Shown: positions 1 to 7,073, numbered from the stretch's first letter. The stretch: DNA of 11,162 nucleotides from Phycisphaerae bacterium (GCA_030667885.1 DAOUVA010000078.1:1-11162), one strand, 5' to 3'. The notes: generated by a model not told the origin, from the sequence alone. Program-made: numbers and translations.

Positions 1-5
1 AGCAT
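1..5 (-). CDS. Start of a gene downstream of blaI, cut by the window edge (possible BlaR1/M56-type partner)
   Basis: Reading leftwards on the minus strand, an ATG lies at 3-5, only two bases after the TAA stop of the BlaI-like gene. It is preceded by a GGAGG motif eight bases upstream, inside the last codons of that gene. This looks like a translationally coupled second gene of the same operon. Only one codon and part of the next are visible, so the product cannot be read. From knowledge of the family, BlaI/MecI repressors are very often followed by a BlaR1/MecR1-like M56 membrane metallopeptidase. That identity is inference from position alone. Confidence 0.4.
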
Positions 6-7
6 GA

Positions 8-391
8 TTATTCCCTCCGGAATTCATCGAGCATTTTTCTTATTCTTGCAAGCTCATTAGCCGAGACCTTTTTGGCTGAAAGTGCCCGCATGACGAGTTT
101 TTCCGCCGAGCCTGAGAAGGCCCTTTCGAGCAGGTCGCCTACCAACTGCTTCTGAGTTTTTTCCTCTGTGATTGCGTGCTTATAGACGTGTTTGAACTGG
201 GATTCATCTCTGCGCAGAAGACCTTTTTCGGCCATTATCTGCATCAGCTTGAGAGTGGTGGTGTAGCCGGTATATTCATCCTTGTTCATTGCCTCATTGA
301 CCTGGCGAACCGTGCTTGGCCCGTTATCCCATAATATTCTTAGGATTGTTACCTCTCTGTCGGTGGGTCGTGAATTTTTGTGTCTTGCCAT
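8..391 (-). CDS. BlaI/MecI/CopY-family transcriptional repressor
   Basis: A 127-residue protein, the usual length for BlaI/MecI/CopY repressors. Residues 11-75 form the winged helix-turn-helix: the family opening (DREVTILRILWDNGPSTV, 11-28), then the recognition helix and following segment (TGYTTTLKLMQIMAEKGLL, 41-59), then a wing around RRDESQFKHVYKH. Residues 76-127 are the helical dimerisation part. Such repressors bind dyads as dimers and, in classical systems, are cleaved after a sensor peptidase detects cell-wall damage. Here the target is not visible beyond the gene's own promoter. The ATG at 389-391 has an AGGAG ribosome site seven bases upstream. Two matching dyads in the promoter suggest autorepression. 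A second gene begins two bases after the stop. Family assignment is firm; the inducing signal is unknown. Confidence 0.93.
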   Translation of the reverse strand: MARHKNSRPTDREVTILRILWDNGPSTVRQVNEAMNKDEYTGYTTTLKLMQIMAEKGLLRRDESQFKHVYKHAITEEKTQKQLVGDLLERAFSGSAEKLVMRALSAKKVSANELARIRKMLDEFRRE

Positions 392-432
392 ATTAGTGCT
401 CCTTTAATACTGTTATTATCCTCTATCGGCAA

Positions 433-460
433 ATTGTACGAATACTTTCGTAGAAGTCAA
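433..460 (-). promoter_or_regulatory. Sigma70-like promoter of the BlaI-family gene
   Basis: On the minus strand a TTGACT -35 box (455-460) and a TACAAT -10 box (433-438) are separated by 16 bp. This sits about 40 bases upstream of the ATG at 391 and leaves a leader of roughly 35 bases containing the AGGAG site. An operator dyad fills the spacer, which fits a repressible promoter. Confidence 0.7.
437..452. promoter_or_regulatory. Operator dyad 1, likely BlaI-family site
   Basis: A perfect 16-bp inverted repeat, TACGAA-N4-TTCGTA. It overlaps the -10 edge and fills the spacer of the promoter, so a bound dimer would block RNA polymerase. The 16-bp length and the TAC/GTA ends resemble known BlaI/MecI operators, though the inner bases differ. 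Binding by the adjacent repressor is inferred. Confidence 0.65.
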
Positions 461-474
461 CGAAAAAATTCGTA
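459..474. promoter_or_regulatory. Operator dyad 2, one mismatch from dyad 1
   Basis: The plus-strand sequence AACGAAAAAATTCGTA has the same 6-4-6 layout as the dyad at 437-452, with a single outer mismatch. The two dyad centres are 22 bp apart, about two helical turns, placing both dimers on the same DNA face. It overlaps the upstream end of the -35 box. Tandem operators of this sort often allow cooperative binding. Confidence 0.6.
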
Positions 475-524
475 GATTTGAAAATATTTTTCAATATCCC
501 TGTTTACGGCCTGAAAAAACGCAT

Positions 525-559
525 AAAAAAAAGCCCCTATGCTGATTTTGCATAGAGGC
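525..559 (-). terminator. Rho-independent terminator after the TPR gene
   Basis: On the minus strand a 10-bp stem (533-542 pairing with 550-559, one mismatch, seven-base loop, GC-rich core) is followed by a run of eight T residues (525-532). It begins 27 bases after the TPR gene's stop and separates the two-gene operon from the BlaI promoter. Confidence 0.8.
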
Positions 560-568
560 CGTGAAGCC

Positions 569-604
569 GATTGGCTTAGCCTAATTCACTTTTTTCTTCC
601 TGAA
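569..604. repeat. Short repeat, copy A: 3' end of the TPR gene and the bases just after it
   Basis: This 36-bp stretch covers the last codons of the TPR gene, its TGA stop and the bases after it. It recurs in the same orientation at 1781-1815, with about 31 of 36 positions identical and one single-base gap. See the copy at 1781 for interpretation. Confidence 0.65.
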
Positions 605-1071
605 TCTTTTCGAAGAGTCTCAAGAAATCGAACTTCCTGTCCCAGAGACTGGGCCTTATGGACATCCTCCCACGCCTTGTCGTATTCTTTTTTAATGTAG
701 TAGATGAGCGCTCGCTCAGCGTAGGCAACAGCAAAACGTTGTGGGTCTATCTCAATGGCACTGGTGTAGTCTGCGATGGCCTTGTCATATTCTTTTTCAT
801 GAAGGTATGCCAATGCCCGATAGTAGTGAGCCATACCATACCTTGGCCTCATCTTAATGGCCTTGGTGAAGTCTGATATTGCAGAGTCAGTTTCGCCTTT
901 CTTGAAACGGGCAACACCGCGATTGTAATATTCTTTGGAATTCTTACAACCATACACACCAACAGTAATCATTGCTCCAATCAAAGCAACTAAAACAACT
1001 TTTATTACACCACTATTCAATCTGGAAAATAGGCTATCTTCAATTGAATTGTTTGGGTATTGTGATTTCAT
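586..1071 (-). CDS. Membrane-anchored TPR-repeat protein
   Basis: A 161-residue protein of unknown specific role. After about 20 polar residues comes a hydrophobic segment (22-41) ending in VYGC with Cys at 42. This could be a lipoprotein box, though Tyr at -2 is atypical and the N-terminal part is long, so a plain membrane anchor is also possible. Three tetratricopeptide repeats follow at about 45-78, 79-112 and 114-147, each with the GxAxxxxxxYDxAIxDYxxAI pattern (third copy more divergent), and a short basic tail. TPRs are protein-binding scaffolds, so the exported domain probably docks a partner. The ATG abuts the stop codon of the upstream gene (TAGATG), implying translational coupling, with a weak GGGGA motif upstream. 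The two products are therefore likely used together. A strong terminator follows. Confidence 0.85.
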   Translation of the reverse strand: MKSQYPNNSIEDSLFSRLNSGVIKVVLVALIGAMITVGVYGCKNSKEYYNRGVARFKKGETDSAISDFTKAIKMRPRYGMAHYYRALAYLHEKEYDKAIADYTSAIEIDPQRFAVAYAERALIYYIKKEYDKAWEDVHKAQSLGQEVRFLETLRKDSGRKK

Positions 1072-1695
1072 CTATTTGTCGTCCCCGCCGTATTGCTCCA
1101 AAATGGTGACCTCGCCGGTAGTGTCATCGACCTCCACCCGCGATTTGGAACCGTCGCCTACATACCAGCTCTGGCCTTCATCGGTGATATACATATTGTA
1201 GCCGTCGCCCATGGGTATTGGCTGGAGGCCTCCGGACTTGCCGCCGCCGACATCGACGACGGTCATCTCGCCGGTGGCGTCATCGATCTGCACCTGCATC
1301 TTGGTGGTTTCGCCGTCGGGCCCTTTACTGACATACCAAAGCTTGCCCTCTCCGGTTATATAGAGATTGTCGTTGTCGCCCATGGATATTTTTTCGAGGC
1401 CTTTCGAGCCTTTGGCCTTGGCGTAGTCATCCTTGGACGGTTTGGCCTCGGAATAATCTTCTAAGGGCACTTCCTCATCCAGTGCCGATGTGTCGGTGTA
1501 CTGTGGATCAGGCTCGGCAACAACCGTGTCTAATTCGGCCAGGAGATGGTCCGGTTCGGCCTCGGTGATAACGGGGCTTTCGATGGTGTTGGCCCGGTTG
1601 GCGCTGAAGCGGATATGGCGGATGCCGAGGGATGCGACGGTGACTAAGGCCAGAATGAATGCTGCGGTAACCAGTTGTTTGGTTATTGGTTTCAT
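1072..1695 (-). CDS. Membrane-anchored protein with two copies of a ~45-residue module, function unknown
   Basis: A 207-residue protein I do not recognise. Residues 6-24 are a hydrophobic signal or anchor after Lys-rich start residues. Residues 31-98 are an acidic Glu/Pro/Asp/Ser-rich linker of low complexity. Then come two imperfect copies of one module, at 100-148 and 157-200. They share the pattern L-x-x-I-x-MGD-x-x-N-[LM]-YIT-x-EG-x-x-WYV, then a gap, then [IV]-[DE]-[VD]-D-[DA]-TGE-[MV]-T. A Gly-rich joint separates them. The aromatic, Gly and Asp spacing suggests paired beta hairpins, but I cannot name a fold. The ATG at 1693-1695 has GGAG six bases upstream. It is the first gene of an operon with the TPR gene that begins at the next base. 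The protein probably lies outside the cytoplasmic membrane. Confidence 0.8.
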   Translation of the reverse strand: MKPITKQLVTAAFILALVTVASLGIRHIRFSANRANTIESPVITEAEPDHLLAELDTVVAEPDPQYTDTSALDEEVPLEDYSEAKPSKDDYAKAKGSKGLEKISMGDNDNLYITGEGKLWYVSKGPDGETTKMQVQIDDATGEMTVVDVGGGKSGGLQPIPMGDGYNMYITDEGQSWYVGDGSKSRVEVDDTTGEVTILEQYGGDDK

Positions 1696-1780
1696 GTTTT
1701 ACTCCATCTGACATTTCCCATCTAACATTCTATAATTTTTTCAGCTACGCCGCCAGCCTTTTTTCCATGTGCCTGGTTGA

Positions 1781-1815
1781 GATTGGCTTACCCTAACCCA
1801 CTTTTTTATCCTGAA
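1781..1815. repeat. Short repeat, copy B: decayed relic of the TPR gene's 3' end
   Basis: About 31 of 36 aligned positions match 569-604 in the same orientation. In the position of the TPR gene's TGA stop the relic reads TGG, and one base of the coding part is missing. The next bases, CCTGAAAAATACATAAAAAA, also resemble the T-tract side of the TPR terminator (509-532). The simplest reading is that a second copy of the TPR gene or operon end once lay upstream of the present operon and decayed. A small dispersed repeat is the alternative. Confidence 0.55.
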
Positions 1816-1989
1816 AAATACATAAAAAAGGCAAAAAACCCGAGAAAAATCACAAAAAACTCAACGAGGCAGCGTAAGGTTTAAGCATTTCCGGGATTAT
1901 GGCATCAGGACAGCAAATATAGCCGATGCTTTAAAGTTGTTGTTTACTTGGTAATAATCAATCCGGGACTGGATATGCTGCATAAAAAC

Positions 1990-2019
1990 GCCCATAATTT
2001 GTGTAATTACGGCTTTTTT
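1990..2019 (+). terminator. Terminator-like hairpin in the spacer
   Basis: GCC (1990-1992) pairs with GGC (2011-2013) and TAATT-type arms pair inside it, across a small internal loop. A run of six T residues follows at 2014-2019. On the minus strand the hairpin is also followed by several T residues. No gene ends nearby, so it may insulate the spacer or end an unseen short transcript. Confidence 0.35.
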
Positions 2020-2152
2020 ACGTAGGTTTTTAAGCTTGTAAGGTTATGATTTAACTTAGGGTCATTTCTGGACGATTAATGGGAGGTAAGTACGCCTATA
2101 TCCTTTAATTGGGTGAGATATTTACTATTGGCAGGTAGAAAAAACGTTACAT

Positions 2153-2182
2153 TTGATATAACCAGTGGCACATAACTATATT
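2153..2182 (+). promoter_or_regulatory. Promoter of the six-repeat secreted protein
   Basis: TTGATA (2153-2158) and TATATT (2177-2182) each match the sigma70 consensus at five of six positions and are separated by 18 bp. Transcription would start near 2190, giving a leader of about 85 bases that includes the orphan AAGGAGGGG motif at 2207-2215. Confidence 0.55.
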
Positions 2183-2275
2183 AGGCTTTTTCGGATTGGT
2201 TTTCCTAAGGAGGGGTAATATTAGTTTCGTAATTAACATGCTGGAAATTTAGCAATTTTTGAAAGGGTAAATAGG

Positions 2276-4813
2276 ATGAGAAGGATATTATTTGCGTCAA
2301 TATTGGTTTTCCTGATGGGTGGAGTCGCATCTGCAAATGGTCTTTCCGAGGCATTGGACACAGATTTGATTTTCGACACAGGCGGCGATGCGGATTGGCA
2401 TTCCCAGACCAGAAATTCTTACTTTGATGGTGACGCGGCCGAGAGCGGCGATATCTGGGATGGCCAGGCGTCCTGGATTCGAACAACGGTTAACGGCGTG
2501 GGAACGTTGGGCTTTTACTGGAAGGTATCTTCCGAGCAAAATTACGACTATTTAACATTTTATATTGACGGAATACGTCAAGACCGCATCAGCGGGACTA
2601 TGGACTGGCACCAGATGATTTATACAATAACGGAACCGGGTTCGCATACGCTGGAATGGCGATACGAGAAGGATAGTTCGACAAGTAATGGTAACGATCT
2701 TGGCCGGGTGGATCTTGTGGATTGGTCGGGCGGGCCCCAAGTTCCCTCTGAACCTCTTTCCGAGGCTCTGGATACAAATATGAGCTTTACAACAGACGGT
2801 GATTTGGGCTGGTTTGCCCAGACCGCAGTAACTTACTTTGATGGTGACGCAGCCCAGAGTGGAGATATCTTAGACGAGCAGAGTTCGTTGATGCGCACGA
2901 CAGTCAGCGGGGCCGGAACGGTGAGTTTTTACTGGAAGGTATCATCTGAGGCCGGTTATGATTTACTTGAATTTTTTATTGACGGTGTTCTTCAGGACCA
3001 GATAAGCGGGCTGGTGGACTGGCACCAGATGATGTACACGATCTCCGATTCGGGTTCGCATGTTCTGGAATGGCGATACGTGAAGGATTATAGCGTAAGT
3101 GCAGGAGACGACAGTGGCTGGATTGACCTAATGGAGTGGTCAAACGGAACTCAACCTCCTTCTGATCCGCTTTCCGAGGCTTTGGATACGGATTTGAGTT
3201 TCACTACGGACGGCGACGCCGACTGGTTTTCCCAAACAACAATAGCTTACTTTGATGGTGATGCGGCCCAGAGCGGCGAGATATTGGACGAGCAGGAATC
3301 GTTGATACAGACTACGGTCGACGGGGCGGGGACGTTGAGCTTTTACTGGAAGGTATCTTCTGAGGTCGGTTATGATTATCTGGAATTTTATATTGACGGG
3401 GTGCTTCAGGATAGAATCAGTGGGTCAGTTGACTGGCATCAGATGACTTATGCGGTTGCCGATCCAGGTTTGTCCGTATTGGATTGGAGATATGTTAAGG
3501 ATAAGGGTGTCAGTTCGGGCAGTGACAGCGGCTGGATAGATCAGGTGCAATGGTCGGGTGGAATTCAACCCCCCTCTGATGATCCGCTTTCGCAGGCATT
3601 GGATACAGATTTGAGTTTTACAACAGCCGGCGAGGCCGACTGGCTTGACCAGACCGCAGTAGCTTTCTTTGATGGTGACGCAGCCCAGAGCGGAGATGTT
3701 CTGGACAACCAGGAGTCGTTGATGCAGACGACGGTCAGCGGGGCGGGGACGTTCAGCTTCTACTGGAAGGTGTCTTCTGAGGGCGATTATGACTTTTTAG
3801 AATTTTACATTGACGGCGTACTTCAGGACAGAATAAGCGGGTCTGTTGACTGGCATCAGATGACTTATACGATTACCGATTCGAGTTCGCATATTTTGGA
3901 ATGGCGATACTTCAAGGATTATAGTGTAAGTGAAGGAGACGACAGTGGCTGGATTGACCTTGTGGAGTGGTCTGGCGGAAGTCAACCTCCACAACCTCCA
4001 TCCGGCGGCCCGCTTTCCGAGGCTTTGGATACTAATTTGAGTATCGCAACGGACGGCGATGCAGAATGGTTTTCTCAGACCGAAACGACTTACTTTGATG
4101 GTGATGCAGCCCAGAGCGGAGCTATCTCAGATGAACAGAGTTCGCTGCTACAGACGACAATCATCGGGGCCGGAACATTCAGCTTCTACTGGAAGGTATC
4201 GTCTGAGGCTAATTATGATTATCTTGAATTTTACATTGACGGTGAGCTTCAGGACAGAATCAGCGGGTTGGAAGACTGGCATCAGATGAGTTATACGATT
4301 ACCGAATCGGGTTCGCATACTTTGGAGTGGCAATACGTTAAGGACTGGAGTGAGAGTGCCGGAGATGACAGCGGCTGGGTGGACTTTGTGGAATGGTCGG
4401 GCGGAAGTCAACCTCCCACCGGTGGTTCCCTTTCAGAGGCTTTGGATACAAGTTTGAGTTTAAGCACGGGTGGCGATGCGGACTGGTTTAGCCAGACTGC
4501 GACGTCTTATATCGATTCGGATGCGGCCCAAAGCGGAGCTATCTCGCACAATCAGGAGTCATGGATGCAAACTACGGTCAGCGGTGGAGCTATTAGCTTC
4601 TACTGGAAGGTATCATCCGAGGCTGCTTATGATGTACTCGAGTTTTACATTGACGGCTCATTGCAGGACAGCATCAGCGGTTGGGTGGACTGGCAGCAAG
4701 TTTCATACACGCTTTCTTCGGGTTCGCATGAGTTGAGATGGCGATATGTCAAGGACTGGAGTGTAAGCGAAGGAAACGATGTCGGCTGGGTGGATGCCCT
4801 GGTTGTAAATTAA
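2276..4813 (+). CDS. Large secreted protein of six tandem ~139-residue beta-rich domains
   Basis: An 845-residue protein. Residues 1-20 are a classical signal peptide (MRR, hydrophobic core, ASA cleavage site before Asn21). Everything after is six consecutive copies of one domain, at 23-160, 161-298, 299-437, 438-579, 580-718 and 719-845. Each starts LS[EQ]ALDT and then has D-[AGL]-x-W, a YFDGDAAQSG-type motif, TT-x-x-G-x-G-T-x-SFYWKVSSE, YD-x-L-x-FYIDG, a D-x-ISG-x-x-DWHQM motif and G-x-H-x-LEWRY-x-KD, ending GW-[IV]-D. Pro/Gly/Ser linkers join the copies. This domain type recurs in large secreted bacterial proteins. I take it for a beta-sandwich binding module, carbohydrate or adhesive, but that is inference. 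No sorting signal, membrane anchor or catalytic motif is visible at the C-terminus. The start has AAAGGG nine bases upstream. Confidence 0.88.
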   Translation: MRRILFASILVFLMGGVASANGLSEALDTDLIFDTGGDADWHSQTRNSYFDGDAAESGDIWDGQASWIRTTVNGVGTLGFYWKVSSEQNYDYLTFYIDGIRQDRISGTMDWHQMIYTITEPGSHTLEWRYEKDSSTSNGNDLGRVDLVDWSGGPQVPSEPLSEALDTNMSFTTDGDLGWFAQTAVTYFDGDAAQSGDILDEQSSLMRTTVSGAGTVSFYWKVSSEAGYDLLEFFIDGVLQDQISGLVDWHQMMYTISDSGSHVLEWRYVKDYSVSAGDDSGWIDLMEWSNGTQPPSDPLSEALDTDLSFTTDGDADWFSQTTIAYFDGDAAQSGEILDEQESLIQTTVDGAGTLSFYWKVSSEVGYDYLEFYIDGVLQDRISGSVDWHQMTYAVADPGLSVLDWRYVKDKGVSSGSDSGWIDQVQWSGGIQPPSDDPLSQALDTDLSFTTAGEADWLDQTAVAFFDGDAAQSGDVLDNQESLMQTTVSGAGTFSFYWKVSSEGDYDFLEFYIDGVLQDRISGSVDWHQMTYTITDSSSHILEWRYFKDYSVSEGDDSGWIDLVEWSGGSQPPQPPSGGPLSEALDTNLSIATDGDAEWFSQTETTYFDGDAAQSGAISDEQSSLLQTTIIGAGTFSFYWKVSSEANYDYLEFYIDGELQDRISGLEDWHQMSYTITESGSHTLEWQYVKDWSESAGDDSGWVDFVEWSGGSQPPTGGSLSEALDTSLSLSTGGDADWFSQTATSYIDSDAAQSGAISHNQESWMQTTVSGGAISFYWKVSSEAAYDVLEFYIDGSLQDSISGWVDWQQVSYTLSSGSHELRWRYVKDWSVSEGNDVGWVDALVVN
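2342..4810 (+). repeat. Six in-frame coding repeats of ~417 bp
   Basis: The repeat units begin at 2342, 2756, 3170, 3587, 4013 and 4430. Protein conservation is high around the FYWKVSSE and FYIDG motifs, but many synonymous sites differ between units. This suggests duplications that are not very recent. Linkers vary in length, and the fourth-to-fifth linker is the longest. Confidence 0.88.
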
Positions 4814-4864
4814 CATTATTTGGATGGACTGATAATCAGGTCATCCTTGAAATCAAGAGAATAC

Positions 4865-4905
4865 AATAGCCCCTGTTTTACTGTAAAAGTAAGACAGGGG
4901 CTATT
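4865..4905. terminator. Strong hairpin between convergent genes, likely terminator
   Basis: An 18-bp stem (4865-4882 with 4888-4905, one T-G wobble) closes a five-base loop. It starts 52 bases after the stop of the six-repeat gene and lies between it and the convergent EF-G-like gene. There is no real T run after the stem on either strand, so it may act as a 3' stabilising structure or a weak bidirectional terminator. Its AGCCCCT core also occurs in the terminator at 533-542. Confidence 0.65.
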
Positions 4906-5042
4906 CAATTGATTATCGATAAATGATGATTGATTATTTGTAGATTCCTGCCTGCTCAACTTCGCTGAGGAGAGGTTGTATTAGTTACGTTTTAATCGGC
5001 TCGACAAAGACCACTGCTTTGCAATCGTGACTCTGTTGCAAG

Positions 5043-7073
5043 CTATTCGGATTCTTTTTTCTTTGCGTATTGGGCGACTATTTGCTGCTGGACGTTGGGC
5101 GGTACAATTTCATAATGGCTGAGTGTCATTGAGTAACTGCCGCGTCCACCGGTAACGCTTTTGAGTTGGCCGTTATATTGTGTAACTTCGGACAACGGCA
5201 CCTGTGCTTTAACGACGATATAATTTCCGGGCAGCATATCCTGTCCTATTACTCTGCCGCGTTTGGATGCCATGTCGCCTGCGATATCGCCCATATTCTC
5301 AGCGGGTATAGTAATCTCCATATCCACTATCGGCTCGAGCAGGGCGGCTTTTGCCTTTTGAACGGCGTCGATGAATGCTCCCTTGCCCGCGGCGCGGAAC
5401 GCCACTTCCTTCGAATCGACCGGATGGTATTTTCCATCGTAAACCGACACTTTTACATCCTGCAGTGGGAATCCCGCGACGACCCCAGACTTCATTACGT
5501 CGTTAACTCCCTTGGCAACGGCCGGCTCGTACTGGCCCGGGATTGAACCGCCGAAGATATCCCAGCTATACTGCAAAGACGGTTCGGAATTTCGTTCGGC
5601 CGGCTCGATGCGAAGATATACTTCACCGAATTGTCCTGCTCCTCCGCTCTGCTTTTTGTGGCGGTAGTGGCCCTCGGCTTTGGCGGTAATCGTTTCGCGG
5701 TAAGGAATCTTAGGCTCCTTTGTTATTAATGTGAGTTTATAGCGGTTTTTCATTTTCTCGAGCATAATCCGCAAGTGCAACTCACCAAGGCCGTTGGCAA
5801 CAAGCTCCCTTGTCTGGGCGTCTCTTGTAATCTTGAAACAGGGGTCTTCTTCGCATAATTTTTCAAGTGCAGTACCGATTTTCTGTTCGTCGCCTCTTGT
5901 GGCCGGCTCAAGTGCCAATGAAAACATCGGTTCCGGAGCGGCGGGCATTTCAAATTTTCCGGATACTTTGCCATCGTGTATGAGGTCGCCGGTTCTCAGC
6001 TCTTCCACCTTTGCCAGGGTAATAATGTCACCGGCAATACCTGCATCGACTTCCTTGTTTTCGCCGCCCTGAGATTTTAAGATATGACCCGGTCGAATAC
6101 TCTTTTTCTCGTCGTTGCGAAGCAGATGAGTGTCCGCTTTAATTGTTCCGCTGAAGATGCGGATTGTAGAATACTTCATATTCGAGCGAGGATCGAATCC
6201 TACTCGAAAAACCAGTCCGGCCAGCGGGCCGGCAGGGTCAGCGGAAAGCTCCGTAGAGCTGTCGCCATCTTTGAGGATGGTGGGCTTCGCCCGGCTGGGC
6301 GAGGGTGTATCATTGGCAATGATATCCAGAAGCTCTTGAACGCCGGTTCCTTTGCGGGCATCTGTGAAAACTATCGGGGTGAGAGTTCCGGCTTTTAAGG
6401 CCTCAACGAATACGGAGGCTATTTTTTCCGGGGATATTTCTTCACCTCCGAGGTAGCTTTCCATGAGTTCATCGTCGGCCTCTATGACGCTTTCGATCAG
6501 GTCGGTGTGGGCTTGGGCGACGTCCATTAGCGGCGAATCGCCCGATTCGTTTTTGATACAGTCGATAACGGACGCTTTATCAGGGCCTGGCAGATTAGCA
6601 CATCGGCATTGCGAGCCGAAGGTGGCCTGAATATTTTTTATAAGCTCGGGCAGGGAAACGTTTTCAGCGTCCATCTTATTTATTACGATGAGACGGGGGA
6701 TATCAGCTTTTGCTGCTAATTCGGACATTTTTCGTGTATTTGTTTCTATTCCGGCCGCGGCGCTGATAACGATTATTGCTGTTTCAGCGGCCGGTATTGA
6801 TTTTATGGAGGGGCCTATAAAATCGGGATATCCGGGGGTATCGATGATATTTATCAGCTTGCCGGCGTGCTGGATGTTGAGTATCGCTGATTGGATGGAA
6901 TGCTGGTGTTCTTTTTCCTCATCGTAGTAGTCGCATGTACTTGTTTTATCGTCAACGTTTCCGAGCCGGTTGGTTGCTCCGGTTTTGTGCAGCATTGCCT
7001 CGGTGAGGGATGTTTTGCCGCTGCCCCCGTGCCCTAAAATAACGATGTTACGAATGTCGTCGGTATTAGCCAC
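5043..7073 (-). CDS. EF-G-like translational GTPase (EF-G2 type)
   Basis: A 676-residue homologue of elongation factor G. The GTPase domain (about 1-258) shows G1 GHGGSGKT (14-21), G3 DTPG (78-81) and G4 NKMD (132-135). Domain II is about 280-372, domain III about 380-452, domain IV opens with KIPYRETI (455-462), and domain V is about 581-676. Canonical EF-G moves tRNA and mRNA through the ribosome. Two features point to the divergent EF-G-like class rather than the main fusA product. DTPG is followed by Tyr82 where EF-G has the catalytic His, and switch I reads HQHSI (56-60) instead of RGITI. The gene also stands alone, without rpsL, rpsG or tuf. The start is GTG at 7071-7073, supported by GGAGG (7082-7086) eight bases upstream. 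The exact cellular role of this subclass is unsettled. Confidence 0.92.
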   Translation of the reverse strand: MANTDDIRNIVILGHGGSGKTSLTEAMLHKTGATNRLGNVDDKTSTCDYYDEEKEHQHSIQSAILNIQHAGKLINIIDTPGYPDFIGPSIKSIPAAETAIIVISAAAGIETNTRKMSELAAKADIPRLIVINKMDAENVSLPELIKNIQATFGSQCRCANLPGPDKASVIDCIKNESGDSPLMDVAQAHTDLIESVIEADDELMESYLGGEEISPEKIASVFVEALKAGTLTPIVFTDARKGTGVQELLDIIANDTPSPSRAKPTILKDGDSSTELSADPAGPLAGLVFRVGFDPRSNMKYSTIRIFSGTIKADTHLLRNDEKKSIRPGHILKSQGGENKEVDAGIAGDIITLAKVEELRTGDLIHDGKVSGKFEMPAAPEPMFSLALEPATRGDEQKIGTALEKLCEEDPCFKITRDAQTRELVANGLGELHLRIMLEKMKNRYKLTLITKEPKIPYRETITAKAEGHYRHKKQSGGAGQFGEVYLRIEPAERNSEPSLQYSWDIFGGSIPGQYEPAVAKGVNDVMKSGVVAGFPLQDVKVSVYDGKYHPVDSKEVAFRAAGKGAFIDAVQKAKAALLEPIVDMEITIPAENMGDIAGDMASKRGRVIGQDMLPGNYIVVKAQVPLSEVTQYNGQLKSVTGGRGSYSMTLSHYEIVPPNVQQQIVAQYAKKKESE

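Larger units (their letters stand above)
1715..2275. other. Gene-poor spacer between divergent genes
   Basis: About 560 bp lie between the divergent starts at 1695 and 2276, with no convincing gene. It holds a decayed repeat of the TPR gene's 3' end (1781-1815), A/T-rich tracts (1811-1860), a terminator-like hairpin (1990-2019), a promoter (2153-2182) and an orphan AAGGAGGGG motif (2207-2215) about 60 bases before the next ATG. One short open stretch near 1863-1950 is discussed among the rejected items. Confidence 0.7.

Noticed and set aside
1093..1464. 123-codon plus-strand frame
   Set aside because: It is antisense to the duplicated-module protein, whose repeats and coupled start are well supported.
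1863..1950. Short open stretch reading FRDYGIRTANIADALK, protein-like
   Set aside because: Under 35 codons, with no usable start and no family I can name. It may be a relic of a lost gene, but nothing supports calling it.
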